Source: Coemansia sp. RSA 1804
Lineage: Eukaryota; Kickxellomycota; Kickxellomycetes; Kickxellales; Kickxellaceae
DNA: 50,834 nucleotides
NCBI GenBank assembly: GCA_027578815.1
Contig: JANBTH010000033.1
Location: 1 to 50,834, forward strand
Direction: 5' to 3'
Positions 19,848-29,080 of this stretch are shown here, one piece after another. The notes below the pieces were generated by a model, which was given only the letters and a program-made list of their open reading frames with translations, was not told the origin of the DNA and made no database searches. Each line of letters opens with the position of its first letter. Position 1 is the stretch's first letter. The translations under genes and the position numbers were made by a program.

Positions 19848-21278
19848 ATGATCAGCTGCAAATGTGTGTCTTTTCTGGCTGTGCTTTTTGTTATTCTTGC
19901 AACAGCACACATCGTAACAAAGCCGGAACTTGACAGACAGTCTCCACTGGAAGAGTCTTACAAGCATGGCACTAAGGTATACGACGACAGAGGGTTTGTC
20001 ACCGCCAATGGGTCGCGTCTTATACGAGACGGGAGCACGTACCATGTGTCTGGCGCAAACTACTGGCAAGCAATGAATCTGGGCATGGCGGATGGGCCAA
20101 GCAGCAACCGGCCACGCGTTCTGCGCGACCTTGAAACGCTGGCAAGCTACGGCATAAACATGGTACGGATCATGGCAGCCTCCGAGGGCTCGCAGTTTGG
20201 CACAGCACCGGACAGAACATACCCTGTGCTCATGGATTCTCCAGGCATCTACAGTGAAGCGGTATTTGAGGGGCTTGACTGGGTTTTGGCCCAGCTGCCC
20301 AGATACAATATGACAGCAACCGTGACGCTTGCAAACTACTGGACGTGGAGCGGCGGTATTCCGCAGTACGTGGGCTGGGCTACAGACACTGAGATTCCAT
20401 ATCCATCGCAGTGGGATCCGCTGAAACAGATCTTTGAGGGGGGCGACTATAACACGTTCCTTGCTTATGCCAACCGATTTTACGCTGACGAAAGCATCTA
20501 CCCTGTTGTCCAGGGATGGTACAAAGCACATGTGCGTACTGTGCTTGAGCGCGTCAATACAGTTACTGGCATCAGATACAAGGATGATCCGGCCATCATG
20601 GCCTGGGAGCTGATGAACGAGCCCCAGATAATCGACAATGTTGATGACGATGCGGGAGAAAGGCTCTTGTTTCGCTGGATTGATGATTCTGCAAAGTATA
20701 TCCGCTCTATCGACACGCACCATCTGGTCACAACAGGCGCCGAATCCAAGAATGGCGCACGGTGGTTCGATGTCATGCACAGATCCGAGCACATTACCTT
20801 GGCATCCTGTCACTTCTGGCCACTCAACTGGGGGTACTACAACTCGACTGATCCAACCAACGCCAGCGTCGACTACTCAATAACAAAGATGCGCGACTTT
20901 GTTCGCTCGAACTCTGCATGGGCACACGAGCTCAGACTTCCCGCTGTGCTGTTCGAGTACGGGATGATGCGCGACAATTGGGGCAAGTATTCTGGTGTCG
21001 GGGCTTACTCTCCCGATGCGCCCGTGTCTCACAGAAACAGATTCTATCGCGCTGTTGTGGACTGTGTTAGAGAGTTTTCCGCTAGCACTGGCCGTGGCGC
21101 GATGGCCGGATCCGCTTTCTGGGCGTACTCTGGGCTGGGTCGTCCGCCTAGAGCCCCAACAACGGCCCTCACATGGACAGGCGACCCGCCGCATGAGCCG
21201 CCTGGCTGGAACAGCGTCTATGACAAGGATGTAGAAACGCTGGACATTATAAGGCTCAACTCGCACACAACCATTTGA
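19848..21278 (+). CDS. Secreted GH5 endo-beta-1,4-mannanase-like glycoside hydrolase
   Basis: A 476-residue enzyme with an N-terminal signal sequence (FLAVLFVILATAHIV, residues 9-23) and no clear C-terminal anchor. The catalytic domain is GH5, most like mannanases of subfamily 7: VSGANYWQAMNLGM near residues 67-80, VTLANYWTWSGGIPQYVGWA near 159-178, the acid/base Glu258 in WELMNEPQ, His322 in SCHFWPLNWG, and the probable nucleophile Glu370 in VLFEYGMMRD. It would cut the backbone of mannan or related polysaccharide outside the cell or in the wall. No carbohydrate-binding module is visible. The first ATG in frame is at 19848, immediately ahead of the signal helix. It converges with Pus4, 213 bases away. 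Confidence 0.88.
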   Translation: MISCKCVSFLAVLFVILATAHIVTKPELDRQSPLEESYKHGTKVYDDRGFVTANGSRLIRDGSTYHVSGANYWQAMNLGMADGPSSNRPRVLRDLETLASYGINMVRIMAASEGSQFGTAPDRTYPVLMDSPGIYSEAVFEGLDWVLAQLPRYNMTATVTLANYWTWSGGIPQYVGWATDTEIPYPSQWDPLKQIFEGGDYNTFLAYANRFYADESIYPVVQGWYKAHVRTVLERVNTVTGIRYKDDPAIMAWELMNEPQIIDNVDDDAGERLLFRWIDDSAKYIRSIDTHHLVTTGAESKNGARWFDVMHRSEHITLASCHFWPLNWGYYNSTDPTNASVDYSITKMRDFVRSNSAWAHELRLPAVLFEYGMMRDNWGKYSGVGAYSPDAPVSHRNRFYRAVVDCVREFSASTGRGAMAGSAFWAYSGLGRPPRAPTTALTWTGDPPHEPPGWNSVYDKDVETLDIIRLNSHTTI

Positions 21279-21491
21279 TGTGCTTTAATACGAGGCAAAG
21301 GTCCCTGCTATGATGTGTGTTGACAGGCGTTGGATTATAATGACACTGGCACAAGTCAGGGTTAATAATAGAGGCATTGCTATACATTTTTAACAGAAAA
21401 GAGGCGGTTCATCGAACATAGCCTGATGCCAGGTCTGGAAAAGATAAAAGGCCGGAGAGATCCAAGAAACCAGTTATGCAACTTTCTAGCT

Positions 21492-22553
21492 CTAAGGAGA
21501 TGCGCTGGTTTCTGCAACACGTATCTGTGTTCGCCGCATAGCCTCAACGATCCTAGCAGTGTACGGCAGATCATGAACATCAATTGTATCGCGACCTAGA
21601 TGCATTGGGCCCTGTGCCATTCTGACAAGCATCGCCATGGTTGCGCCGCAGCCTAGCTGCTCGCCAAGATCTTTAATCAAAGAGCGGATGTACACTCCTC
21701 CGCCGCAAGTAACCAAAAGCTGGATGGTCGACGCGTTTGGCTGGTTGATAAATGGAAACATGTACTCGCCAACGCATGGTTCTTTGCCAACAACGGTCTT
21801 CTCGTCCCATGCATACCTTCCACTGGTAAAGTACTCCATGAACGCTGCAGGCATCTTCACTCTGTTTCCGTACACCTCGCTTTGTAAAGTACCTGAGCCG
21901 GATGTCCGTTTGTGAGGCCTGTAATATAGCAGCTTGATGTCGCTTATATGAACCGTCCGCGGCTTGATCTCGACTGGGATCTTCTCGCCATCGCGCATGT
22001 ATTGGTATAATCGCTTGCCATCAACCCTGATTGCCGAGTACGATGATGGAATCTGCTCGATATCTCCAACAAACTGCGGAATCGCATCAAGAATCATACT
22101 GCTGGTCACGTCTGTCGTGTCTCTGATACACATAATCCTCCCCTCAGCGTCATAAGAATCAGTCGTCAATCCTAGCTTACCTGTGGCCAGATACGCTTTA
22201 TCGCCCTTGAGGTACTGGCTCAGCAGCTTGCATCCGCTCTCTACGCCCAGCACAAGCACCCCCGAGGCCTCGACATCCAGTGTTCCCGCATGTCCGATCC
22301 GCAGGCTTGTCGGTGTTTTTTTGCGATATATCTTCTTGCCTGCTTTCCGCAACAGCCTTTCGTTCTCAAAATGCTCGTCAAACGGCATGGCGCCCCCGCC
22401 GAGCCCCACGTTCCTCTTGATGTAGTCGATGACCCCGGCACTGCTGATTCCTGGGGGCTTGTTCACCGCAAATAACCCGCCAGTCACGGCTGCCACCGCC
22501 GCCAACTCCCCTGACACTGAGCTGCTTAGCGAGCTATGTAATGCTCTATGCAT
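21492..22553 (-). CDS. PUS4: tRNA pseudouridine-55 synthase, TruB/Pus4 family
   Basis: A 353-residue enzyme that makes pseudouridine 55 in the T-loop of tRNAs (mitochondrial and cytosolic in yeast). Motifs: GLFAVNKPPGISSAGVIDYI (about residues 26-45), then RIGHAGTLDVEASGVLVLG with the catalytic Asp93, and the later KAYLATGKLGLTTDSYDAEG and GGGVYIRSLIKDLGEQLGCG segments typical of TruB. A basic insert, RKAGKKIYRKKTPTS, sits before the catalytic motif; this insertion is common in eukaryotic members. The ATG at 22553 is the first in frame. The N-terminus before GLFAVNK is Ser/Ala-rich and might be a weak mitochondrial signal. The gene is unspliced. It is divergent from the ABCC transporter, with a 658-base gap. 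Confidence 0.92.
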   Translation of the reverse strand: MHRALHSSLSSSVSGELAAVAAVTGGLFAVNKPPGISSAGVIDYIKRNVGLGGGAMPFDEHFENERLLRKAGKKIYRKKTPTSLRIGHAGTLDVEASGVLVLGVESGCKLLSQYLKGDKAYLATGKLGLTTDSYDAEGRIMCIRDTTDVTSSMILDAIPQFVGDIEQIPSSYSAIRVDGKRLYQYMRDGEKIPVEIKPRTVHISDIKLLYYRPHKRTSGSGTLQSEVYGNRVKMPAAFMEYFTSGRYAWDEKTVVGKEPCVGEYMFPFINQPNASTIQLLVTCGGGVYIRSLIKDLGEQLGCGATMAMLVRMAQGPMHLGRDTIDVHDLPYTARIVEAMRRTQIRVAETSASP

Positions 22554-23211
22554 TGCTAAGCTCTCTTCGGGACGGCGCGTCTTCTTTCTATACCCTTACA
22601 GGCGGTATTCAGGATTTGTATGTCGTAACAATTGTAGTAAATTAGAAAACATAAAAGTAAAAGAAGCATGTTTTTTGTGGTGAACAAGCTTGTCTTTCTT
22701 AGATCCTTTTATCAGTCGAGTACAAAGACAGTTGTCGGCTTATTACAACGATTAGATCACGCGTACAGCAGATTACGATTATTGATACTCTCAAATTGCG
22801 ATCATGGCTACAAAAATTCAACTAGAACGATTTCTTACCAGCGAAAGCAGCCTTAATGAAATTTTAGAAAATTTTTTAGCAGCTTGCTAGTAATACTTTT
22901 ACATTGAACAAAAAGCAATAAGATTCATTCACTATGAACCAAGCCTCACGTCATAAAATTTATTTTTAGGTTGTAAGCTAGGCTTCGCGGATATTCAATA
23001 TACAAAGGAATATCAACGTGTTTTATTAATTGAAATGTGTATCCATATCCATTTTCCCATTCAACAGCCAAGAGTGTAGATATGAAAAACTACATTGAAC
23101 ATATAGATTGGAGTATGAACTAAAAGTTGTAAGAGGTCTTTTGCCATCTCTTTTTTCTTGTTTTGCTGTTGTTTTTTCTTTAAAAGTGTACTCTCTTTCG
23201 TCAAGCCCGCA
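22554..23211. promoter_or_regulatory. Divergent interval between PUS4 and the ABCC gene
   Basis: About 660 AT-rich bases between two divergent starts. No gene is supported. The ABCC frame is open upstream to 23158, but the first ATG is at 23212. Confidence 0.4.
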
Positions 23212-26200
23212 ATGGTGGAAATTTTATCGCTGGCTTCAAAAGCGAATGCTTTAAAGGACGCTGCATTTTATCTAGTTGCTGACACTGTGCTTATTCTAGC
23301 CACGGTTGTGGTTGTATGTCGGACCGGTTTTAAAGCTACCACTCGCTTTGAAACCTCCGCTCTAGCCTGGTGCTGCCATGTATTGCTTTTTGCACTCTCT
23401 TCTATCCAGTGCACAGGCTGGACCAATGTCCATTTTCCTCTATTGGTTGGACTATTTTCCTTGCTGACATTGCATCCTTCCGGATACTACCCATTCCAGT
23501 TGATCAACTTGCTTGGTATGTACAGGTCGTTGAATGGCGATATTGGCGCCGACATTTGGCACCAGGTTCTTTACGCTTCAATGCATGCTTATCTGCTAGT
23601 TGCAAACCTCGATACCTTTGGCCAAAGCATTCTAAACGACATGCACCGCCTGGTGTTTTACACTCAAGAACGCCGTCTAATCTCGCTTTGCAGTACCCGT
23701 GATATTACACTTGACAATCTTGATGAGCTTCCAGAGCGCATGCGTTTGAGTTATATTGCCAATGAGTTTAAATATGACGTCAACGAATCTTTCTTTGTGT
23801 TTCGAGCAATATTTCGATATGCTTGGCGTCCCATGCTTCCCATTTACATTCTTGACTCACTGCTCAGTGTTGCTGTTGTTGCCACATCTCTCCTAAATAC
23901 GCGCATTCTGTATTATATTGACATGCCGTCAGGTCACAGTTGGTACGAGGGCTATAGTATTCTTGTATTAGCCTTTTTTGCTAACATTGTTACTCGTCAG
24001 TTTGACCGGATTCAAGCACGCTTATACAAAGAGACACACAGAGTTTTTAAGGCTATAGAGCTGGAACTGTTTCGCCTTCCGCTAACAAATTCCAGTCTAC
24101 GAAAAGAATACACACTTGCAAAAGCCCAAGCTGCTATTAACAATATAATGCACAATATTAGAAGTTTTCAAGCAATTGTTGGAATAGCAGCTGATGGAGT
24201 GTTTATTATTATAGCCACATACAACCATGTAGGCTGGATGGTTCTAGTGCCTGCACTGGTGGAAACAACAATATTTTTGCTCACATGGATGCTGGAGAAA
24301 CTTATTGGCATGTCATATCATTGGGAATTAAACAATACCCCATTTGCATTTGGTGCGAATATTGAGGAAATATTTCACAATATAAAGTCTATCAAAATGT
24401 TTGGCTGGGAGCGAATGTACGTAGATCCGGAACTTCAGAAGCATTGGCAAAAGGCAGCGGATATTGAAGTCCGCCCGTGGTATGCGCCTGTTTTTAGCAT
24501 TGTTTGGGCTGTATTTAATTCTATTACCTATTACTCAATTCAGATTTCTGTTTTTCTTGCTGTTTACTTTTACGCAGCAGCCGGTACAAAATCAACAGCT
24601 CCAATCTCCAATCCTGATATGTTTCAATTAGATATGTTGATTCGAAAACTAGTTGGAAGATTCTTATCACTAAAGTGGCGTTTGGGTTTAATTGGCTCCA
24701 TAGTTGAGGATAACTACATCTTAGAAAAGGCACTCAAGGGCGACTTTATCGATTCTCTGCCTCGCTATCCCCTTGGATCTATAGAAGAAGGAAAATCATT
24801 AGATAGCTCCAAGCCATCTGTTGCTTTAGAAGACTGTGACTTTTCTTTAATCACTGATGAATCCGTGCTTGAGGGAATTTCTTTTAGTGCGCTGGATGGT
24901 GAGCTTGTTGCTGTTGTTGGAAGAACAGGCAGTGGCAAGTCGTCTCTTCTTTTATCCATCTGTGGTGAAGTTGAGAAAACAAAAGGAACAGGCGCTGTGT
25001 TTGGCACCATTGCATACATGGAGCAGGCACCTATAATCATAGACGAAACAATACGTGATAACATTCTGTTTGGTCGCAAGTACGACAAAGAGCACTACAA
25101 TCGAGTTATAGAAGCATGTGCGCTGACCGAGGACATAAATGCTTGGACAAAAGGCGATAAAACTGTGATTGGTGAGCGCGGAATTAAGGTCTCTGGTGGC
25201 CAGCGTGCACGTCTGGCTCTTGCTCGCACTATATATTCCAAAGCTGACATCTATGTCCTCGATGATCCACTCTCTTCAGTAGATGCCCATGTCAAGCGCC
25301 ATATTCTGGACAATGTTATTATGAATTCAGGTTTGCTTGGTGGGACGCTTCGCATTCTGTCTGTAAGCAGTGAGAAGCTGCTTCCATACTTTAACCAGGT
25401 AATTCGACTAGATGAAGGCAAGGCAGTGGTTACAAAGCAGGTACCTCAAATATACCAACTCCTTACAACAGCTACCAACCATACTGAAGCTGGTGTAAAC
25501 AACATGAGCAACACCAAAATGACCAATGCAACAGAAACCGCTGAAAATTCTCAACAGACGACAGTTGCAGAACACCCAGATGACACTGAATCGGATTCCG
25601 AGTCTGAGCCTGACAACTCATTTGGCTCTAAAAATGTTTTCCAGCCAGATATTCGTCAATGGGGCCAATGGAGTAACATAAAGTATATTGTTGATATTTG
25701 TGGAATCCCTTCATTGATGCTGGTTGCTATGGCTGGATTTATTAGCCCAATGTTTTCGTTTTTCATGGATGGATACAGACTTGACATTCTCAACTTCAAT
25801 ACAGATGGCAACAACGCAAAGGGTAACAATGCTGTATTAAACTATTTGTATGTCAATGTACTCAGCGAAATTATAGAAAGTTTATTTGCGCATGTACGAT
25901 TGTATATCAGGAGTTCATTAGACATCAGAAAAGTTGAGGATAAAATTAGAAGCACATTTGTTGACAACCTAATCCATGCACCACTGTCATTTTTTGACAG
26001 CACAACCAGCACAGACTTGTCTTCTGTTTACTATTCCAAAATTGAAAAAATGTCAAGCGGGATTTCTACCTTTGTTATGACGGAGCTGTCTGATATTCTG
26101 GAGATTATATTGTCATCATATAGAATTGCACAACGAGCACCATTGCTTCTTTTGACCATTCCGCTTATTAGATGGTATGACAAAAAAATGGACACATTGT

Positions 26201-27582
26201 TTCATCCAGTGAAAAATGCATTACGAGGGATTAATGAGGATATATCGGTGAAGCGTCGCAAGTTGAATAATATTATCTTTGGTGGGAAAACACTTATTCG
26301 TCATCTAAATGTCGAGCCCTACTTCACAAAGCTGCATATAAAAGCAATAGACGATAATGAAAGAGTGTCGATGGTTCGAACTGCAATTGGTGCTTTAACT
26401 AGTACAATTTACTATACCATTGATAAATTCTGGGATTTGCTGTTCAAGATCTGTATTCTTGTTCAGAATACATTTTTGGGTCACAAAGTTTCTTCCAGCG
26501 GATTTGTAGCATATTCTGATCTTGCTGAAACAGTAGTCGATAATGTCACAGGTGCAACCCAATTACCCAAGCAGATTAGAGAGTTTAACGAGGGAATTGA
26601 TGTTTTTAGACACTATATGGACATGGAGCTTGATGATAATTCTAATGCGGATACAGTTGAGCCACCATCAAACTGGCCGTCATCTGGAAAGATCGAGATT
26701 CGCAACTTTAACATGAAGTATTATGAAGATCTTGAGTATGTGCTCAAGGACATTAGTCTTACAATCAACTCTGGAGAGAGAATTGGCATTGTTGGTCGTA
26801 CGGGTGCTGGAAAGACATCTCTCTCTCGGGCAATATTCCGCCTTGTAAATAAGAAGACTTGTGAGGGGTCTATTATTATTGATGGGTGCGATATCTCTAC
26901 AATAAAGCCAAGTGTTCTACGTCCAAAACTAGGCACAATTCCACAGGAATCAACCATGTTTACTGGCTCATTTAAACAAAACCTGGATCCGTTGGTGGAG
27001 TATACAATTGAGGACATGTGGGGTGCATTAATTAAATGCAACATGGTGGAGCTTGTTGAGCCAAAGCGTGATCGAACCAAAGATCGCAGCAGCTCATACA
27101 GCGATTACGATGAAGGCATTAAAAAGCAGATTGCTGATTGGGATAAAGAATGGCAAAATTCTGGCTGGATGAAGCGTGTATTCCTTTGGGTCTTTTTCAC
27201 AAAGCCAGAACTACCAGATAGGATAAATAAAAAGGCAACGTATGGACTTGACAGAAGTATTGGTGACTACGACCGCTTTAGCAATGGCCAGAAGCAGTTG
27301 TTTAGTCTGTGTCGACTGCTGATGCGCAAACGCAAGATCATTGTGCTGGACGAAGCGACAGCGGATGTTGACCTAGAGACCGACAAAGAGATGCAAAAGT
27401 TGTTTTGTAGCGAGTTTAAGGACAGCACGGTGCTGACAATTGCTCATCGGCTGGAGACCATTATGAACAGCGACAGGATCATTGTCATGGACAAGGGCAG
27501 AGTTGTCGAGTTTGGCCCACCAAAGGAGCTCATTGACCAGGGTGGCTACTTTTCAGAGCTTGTCAAGGCTAATGAGTTTTAG
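23212..27582 (+). CDS. ABCC-type (MRP-like) full ABC transporter
   Basis: A 1456-residue transporter with a short N-terminal hydrophobic region, membrane domain 1, NBD1, an acidic linker (SDSESEPDN), membrane domain 2 and NBD2. NBD1: Walker A GRTGSGKS at 570-577, signature VSGGQ at 660-664, Walker B IYVLDD ending at Asp685 (Asp in place of the catalytic Glu, normal for ABCC). The H-loop position reads RILSVSS, so the usual His is Ser. NBD2: Walker A GRTGAGKT from about 1195, a degenerate signature FSNGQ at 1356-1360, Walker B IIVLDEA with Glu, and an H-loop His in TIAHR. Between Q-loop and signature NBD2 carries an unusual charged insert (about 1285-1345, with KRDRTKDRSSSYSDYDEG). Family members export conjugates or load vacuoles; the substrate is unknown. 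The gene is clearly richer in AT than its housekeeping neighbours. Start: first ATG. Confidence 0.92.
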   Translation: MVEILSLASKANALKDAAFYLVADTVLILATVVVVCRTGFKATTRFETSALAWCCHVLLFALSSIQCTGWTNVHFPLLVGLFSLLTLHPSGYYPFQLINLLGMYRSLNGDIGADIWHQVLYASMHAYLLVANLDTFGQSILNDMHRLVFYTQERRLISLCSTRDITLDNLDELPERMRLSYIANEFKYDVNESFFVFRAIFRYAWRPMLPIYILDSLLSVAVVATSLLNTRILYYIDMPSGHSWYEGYSILVLAFFANIVTRQFDRIQARLYKETHRVFKAIELELFRLPLTNSSLRKEYTLAKAQAAINNIMHNIRSFQAIVGIAADGVFIIIATYNHVGWMVLVPALVETTIFLLTWMLEKLIGMSYHWELNNTPFAFGANIEEIFHNIKSIKMFGWERMYVDPELQKHWQKAADIEVRPWYAPVFSIVWAVFNSITYYSIQISVFLAVYFYAAAGTKSTAPISNPDMFQLDMLIRKLVGRFLSLKWRLGLIGSIVEDNYILEKALKGDFIDSLPRYPLGSIEEGKSLDSSKPSVALEDCDFSLITDESVLEGISFSALDGELVAVVGRTGSGKSSLLLSICGEVEKTKGTGAVFGTIAYMEQAPIIIDETIRDNILFGRKYDKEHYNRVIEACALTEDINAWTKGDKTVIGERGIKVSGGQRARLALARTIYSKADIYVLDDPLSSVDAHVKRHILDNVIMNSGLLGGTLRILSVSSEKLLPYFNQVIRLDEGKAVVTKQVPQIYQLLTTATNHTEAGVNNMSNTKMTNATETAENSQQTTVAEHPDDTESDSESEPDNSFGSKNVFQPDIRQWGQWSNIKYIVDICGIPSLMLVAMAGFISPMFSFFMDGYRLDILNFNTDGNNAKGNNAVLNYLYVNVLSEIIESLFAHVRLYIRSSLDIRKVEDKIRSTFVDNLIHAPLSFFDSTTSTDLSSVYYSKIEKMSSGISTFVMTELSDILEIILSSYRIAQRAPLLLLTIPLIRWYDKKMDTLFHPVKNALRGINEDISVKRRKLNNIIFGGKTLIRHLNVEPYFTKLHIKAIDDNERVSMVRTAIGALTSTIYYTIDKFWDLLFKICILVQNTFLGHKVSSSGFVAYSDLAETVVDNVTGATQLPKQIREFNEGIDVFRHYMDMELDDNSNADTVEPPSNWPSSGKIEIRNFNMKYYEDLEYVLKDISLTINSGERIGIVGRTGAGKTSLSRAIFRLVNKKTCEGSIIIDGCDISTIKPSVLRPKLGTIPQESTMFTGSFKQNLDPLVEYTIEDMWGALIKCNMVELVEPKRDRTKDRSSSYSDYDEGIKKQIADWDKEWQNSGWMKRVFLWVFFTKPELPDRINKKATYGLDRSIGDYDRFSNGQKQLFSLCRLLMRKRKIIVLDEATADVDLETDKEMQKLFCSEFKDSTVLTIAHRLETIMNSDRIIVMDKGRVVEFGPPKELIDQGGYFSELVKANEF

Positions 27583-27945
27583 AGCGAATTCTTTTATAAA
27601 CTGAAACGGTTATGTTTTTAAAGGCAATACATTTTATTCCAACTAGTCAAAAAGAATAGGAAACAAAACTAAGAAAGGTTATAAAGCTGTATGTATTTAG
27701 ACGTCGTTCTTTATTTATACTGCTTGTAGGACAGAAGAGATTACTAACAGTTAATTCTAAAGTATTTTTAGTATTATGCACTTTTTTTCTAGAATGTTAT
27801 GATTCTAACTAATTTCTTATTCATTGTCTTTTTCTTTAAAAGAGATGTTTTTTTTATTTTTGATACATTTTACCCAAAAATAAAACCTCTAGTATCTTTT
27901 TATTTCATCAAATACTTCATGAGTTTCTGCTATTTTAGTACTATT
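27583..27945. other. AT-rich gap downstream of the ABCC gene
   Basis: About 360 bases, very AT-rich, holding the transporter's 3' untranslated region and, on the other strand, the 3' flank of the small coding sequence that stops at 27946. Nothing else is seen. Confidence 0.35.
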
Positions 27946-28260
27946 TTACAGCTTTGGCCCTCTGTTTATGGTTTTAAATGTACTCATTGCATCTGTATTC
28001 CTTAACTTAGTAGCGGCCTTGGCTTCAGTCCATTGATTTTTCCTTACAAGCTCTCCAACCATTCTACTATTAAATTGGCCTAGGGCTTTTAGAGGATCAG
28101 TAGAATTAACAGGTCTTTCAATGATTACTTGTTTTTTGCTCTTTTTATCGGCAAATCTTGTAGTTACAATAGTCTTGTTTTTCTCTGACATTTCTAATGT
28201 TGTAAGTTTAAAACCTTTAAACTGTTTTAGTAAAGAATGAACAAATAATGTAAGCTTTTC
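27946..28260 (-). CDS. Small protein of unknown family, copy 1 (paralogue of 31052-31376)
   Basis: I do not recognise this family. An ATG at 28191 gives 81 residues (MSEKNKTIVTT...INRGPKL). The copy at 31052-31376 matches this at 47 of 77 positions by my count, with ERPV.ST.P.K.L.QF.SRM, GELV..N.W..AKA and NTDA as the best-conserved blocks. Similarity continues upstream of the ATG in the same frame (KLTLFVHSLLKQF here, KLIPQVQSCLKEF there) as far as about 28260, where both lose similarity; a stop occurs slightly beyond. This implies that the true protein is longer and that an upstream exon supplies the start, or that both are remnants of a longer gene. Basic charge and no membrane segment. 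It lies in an AT-rich island beside retroelement sequence. Confidence 0.5.
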   Translation of the reverse strand, partial: EKLTLFVHSLLKQFKGFKLTTLEMSEKNKTIVTTRFADKKSKKQVIIERPVNSTDPLKALGQFNSRMVGELVRKNQWTEAKAATKLRNTDAMSTFKTINRGPKL

Positions 28261-28261
28261 A

Positions 28262-28917
28262 AATTGGTTGATGAAAAATTAATTTTAATGGTGAACAGGA
28301 GATTTAGACAGGTAAACCATGGCGTTTATATAGCATGCAGATTCTGAACAAACCTACGTAAGATTTTGCTTCCATAATATTTTTTGAAAATATAAGAAAT
28401 GTAAAAAAGGGAGAAGGCGCAACAGGCAAAAGCCAATTTGTTAGATAGATATGAAAAATATATCAGATTATGACCCATCCACTTATCTTTCCTTTCTTTA
28501 TCCATGTATTGTCAGAGTTTCATATTCAGTAATAATGCAGGGTTTTTACAATTGAAATTAGCATATATTGATTTGTGATATGGAAATCCCACTGCAGGAT
28601 TTCCTGAAGTTTTTCCTCTTACAATTGCTTCTGGTTCTTTGATGTACCCAAAATGATTATGGCTAATTTTTCAATAATTTAGCAGTAAAATATTTGTGCT
28701 ATTATCAAATCAGGTGTCATTATTCTAATACTTTGTACACACCATGAAATGGTTTATGCACAATCAAACCTTTTTGTTGAACAGTATAGACACTCTAAGC
28801 AAGAAGACATAATTATAACCTTTCCTTTAGCTTGCTTACCAGAATGATAAAAATATTGGAACTCCATTGTAAACTATCTATTAATCATTTTTAATAAAAA
28901 TAATAAACAGCAGGTTT
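28262..28917. other. AT-rich spacer
   Basis: About 650 bases, AT-rich, with no supported gene. A missing 5' exon of the small coding sequence ending at 27946 could lie here, on the minus strand. Nothing else is recognised. Confidence 0.3.
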
Positions 28918-29005
28918 CTGCACCGAAAGGTCCCTCGGGATCCGCCCCCACTTTCGGTGCAGGCTACCGAAAGATGTCTCTTTCAGAGACTTGAGGGCAG
29001 ATCCC
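28918..29005 (+). other. GC-rich segment able to form a pseudoknot with an extra hairpin
   Basis: A sharply GC-rich patch in AT-rich DNA. A perfect 12-base inverted pair lies at 28918-28929 and 28951-28962 (CTGCACCGAAAG / CTTTCGGTGCAG). The loop of that stem contains GGGATCCGCCC (28937-28947), which is complementary at 10 of 11 positions to GGGCAGATCCC (28995-29005). A five-base hairpin GTCTC-TTTCA-GAGAC (28976-28990) lies between. The order stem 1, loop strand, stem 1', hairpin, loop partner is a classic pseudoknot layout. CCGAAAG also recurs at 28967-28973 and could compete for the stem. It could be a structured RNA, a self-cleaving element or the end of a retroelement. The strand of transcription is unknown; + is only the reading given here. 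Confidence 0.5.
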
Positions 29006-29009
29006 TTAA

Positions 29010-29080
29010 TTTAAAACAATATTTTTATACATTTAGTTAGATTCCTACTTTAAAACAATATTTTTTATACATTTAGTTGA
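29010..29080. repeat. Imperfect 39-base tandem duplication, about 1.8 copies
   Basis: The sequence TTTAAAACAATATTTTTATAC with the following ATTTAGTT begins at 29010 and again at 29049, with one extra T in the second copy. The units are separated by AGATTCCTAC. The LINE insertion lies at the end of the second unit, and its target-site duplication is taken from that unit. Confidence 0.75.

Noticed and set aside
28918..29005. Assignment of the pseudoknot as an HDV-like or hammerhead ribozyme
   Set aside because: The stem order partly resembles HDV, but there is no room for the P3 stem, and the hammerhead core CTGATGA is absent. Left as an unclassified structure.
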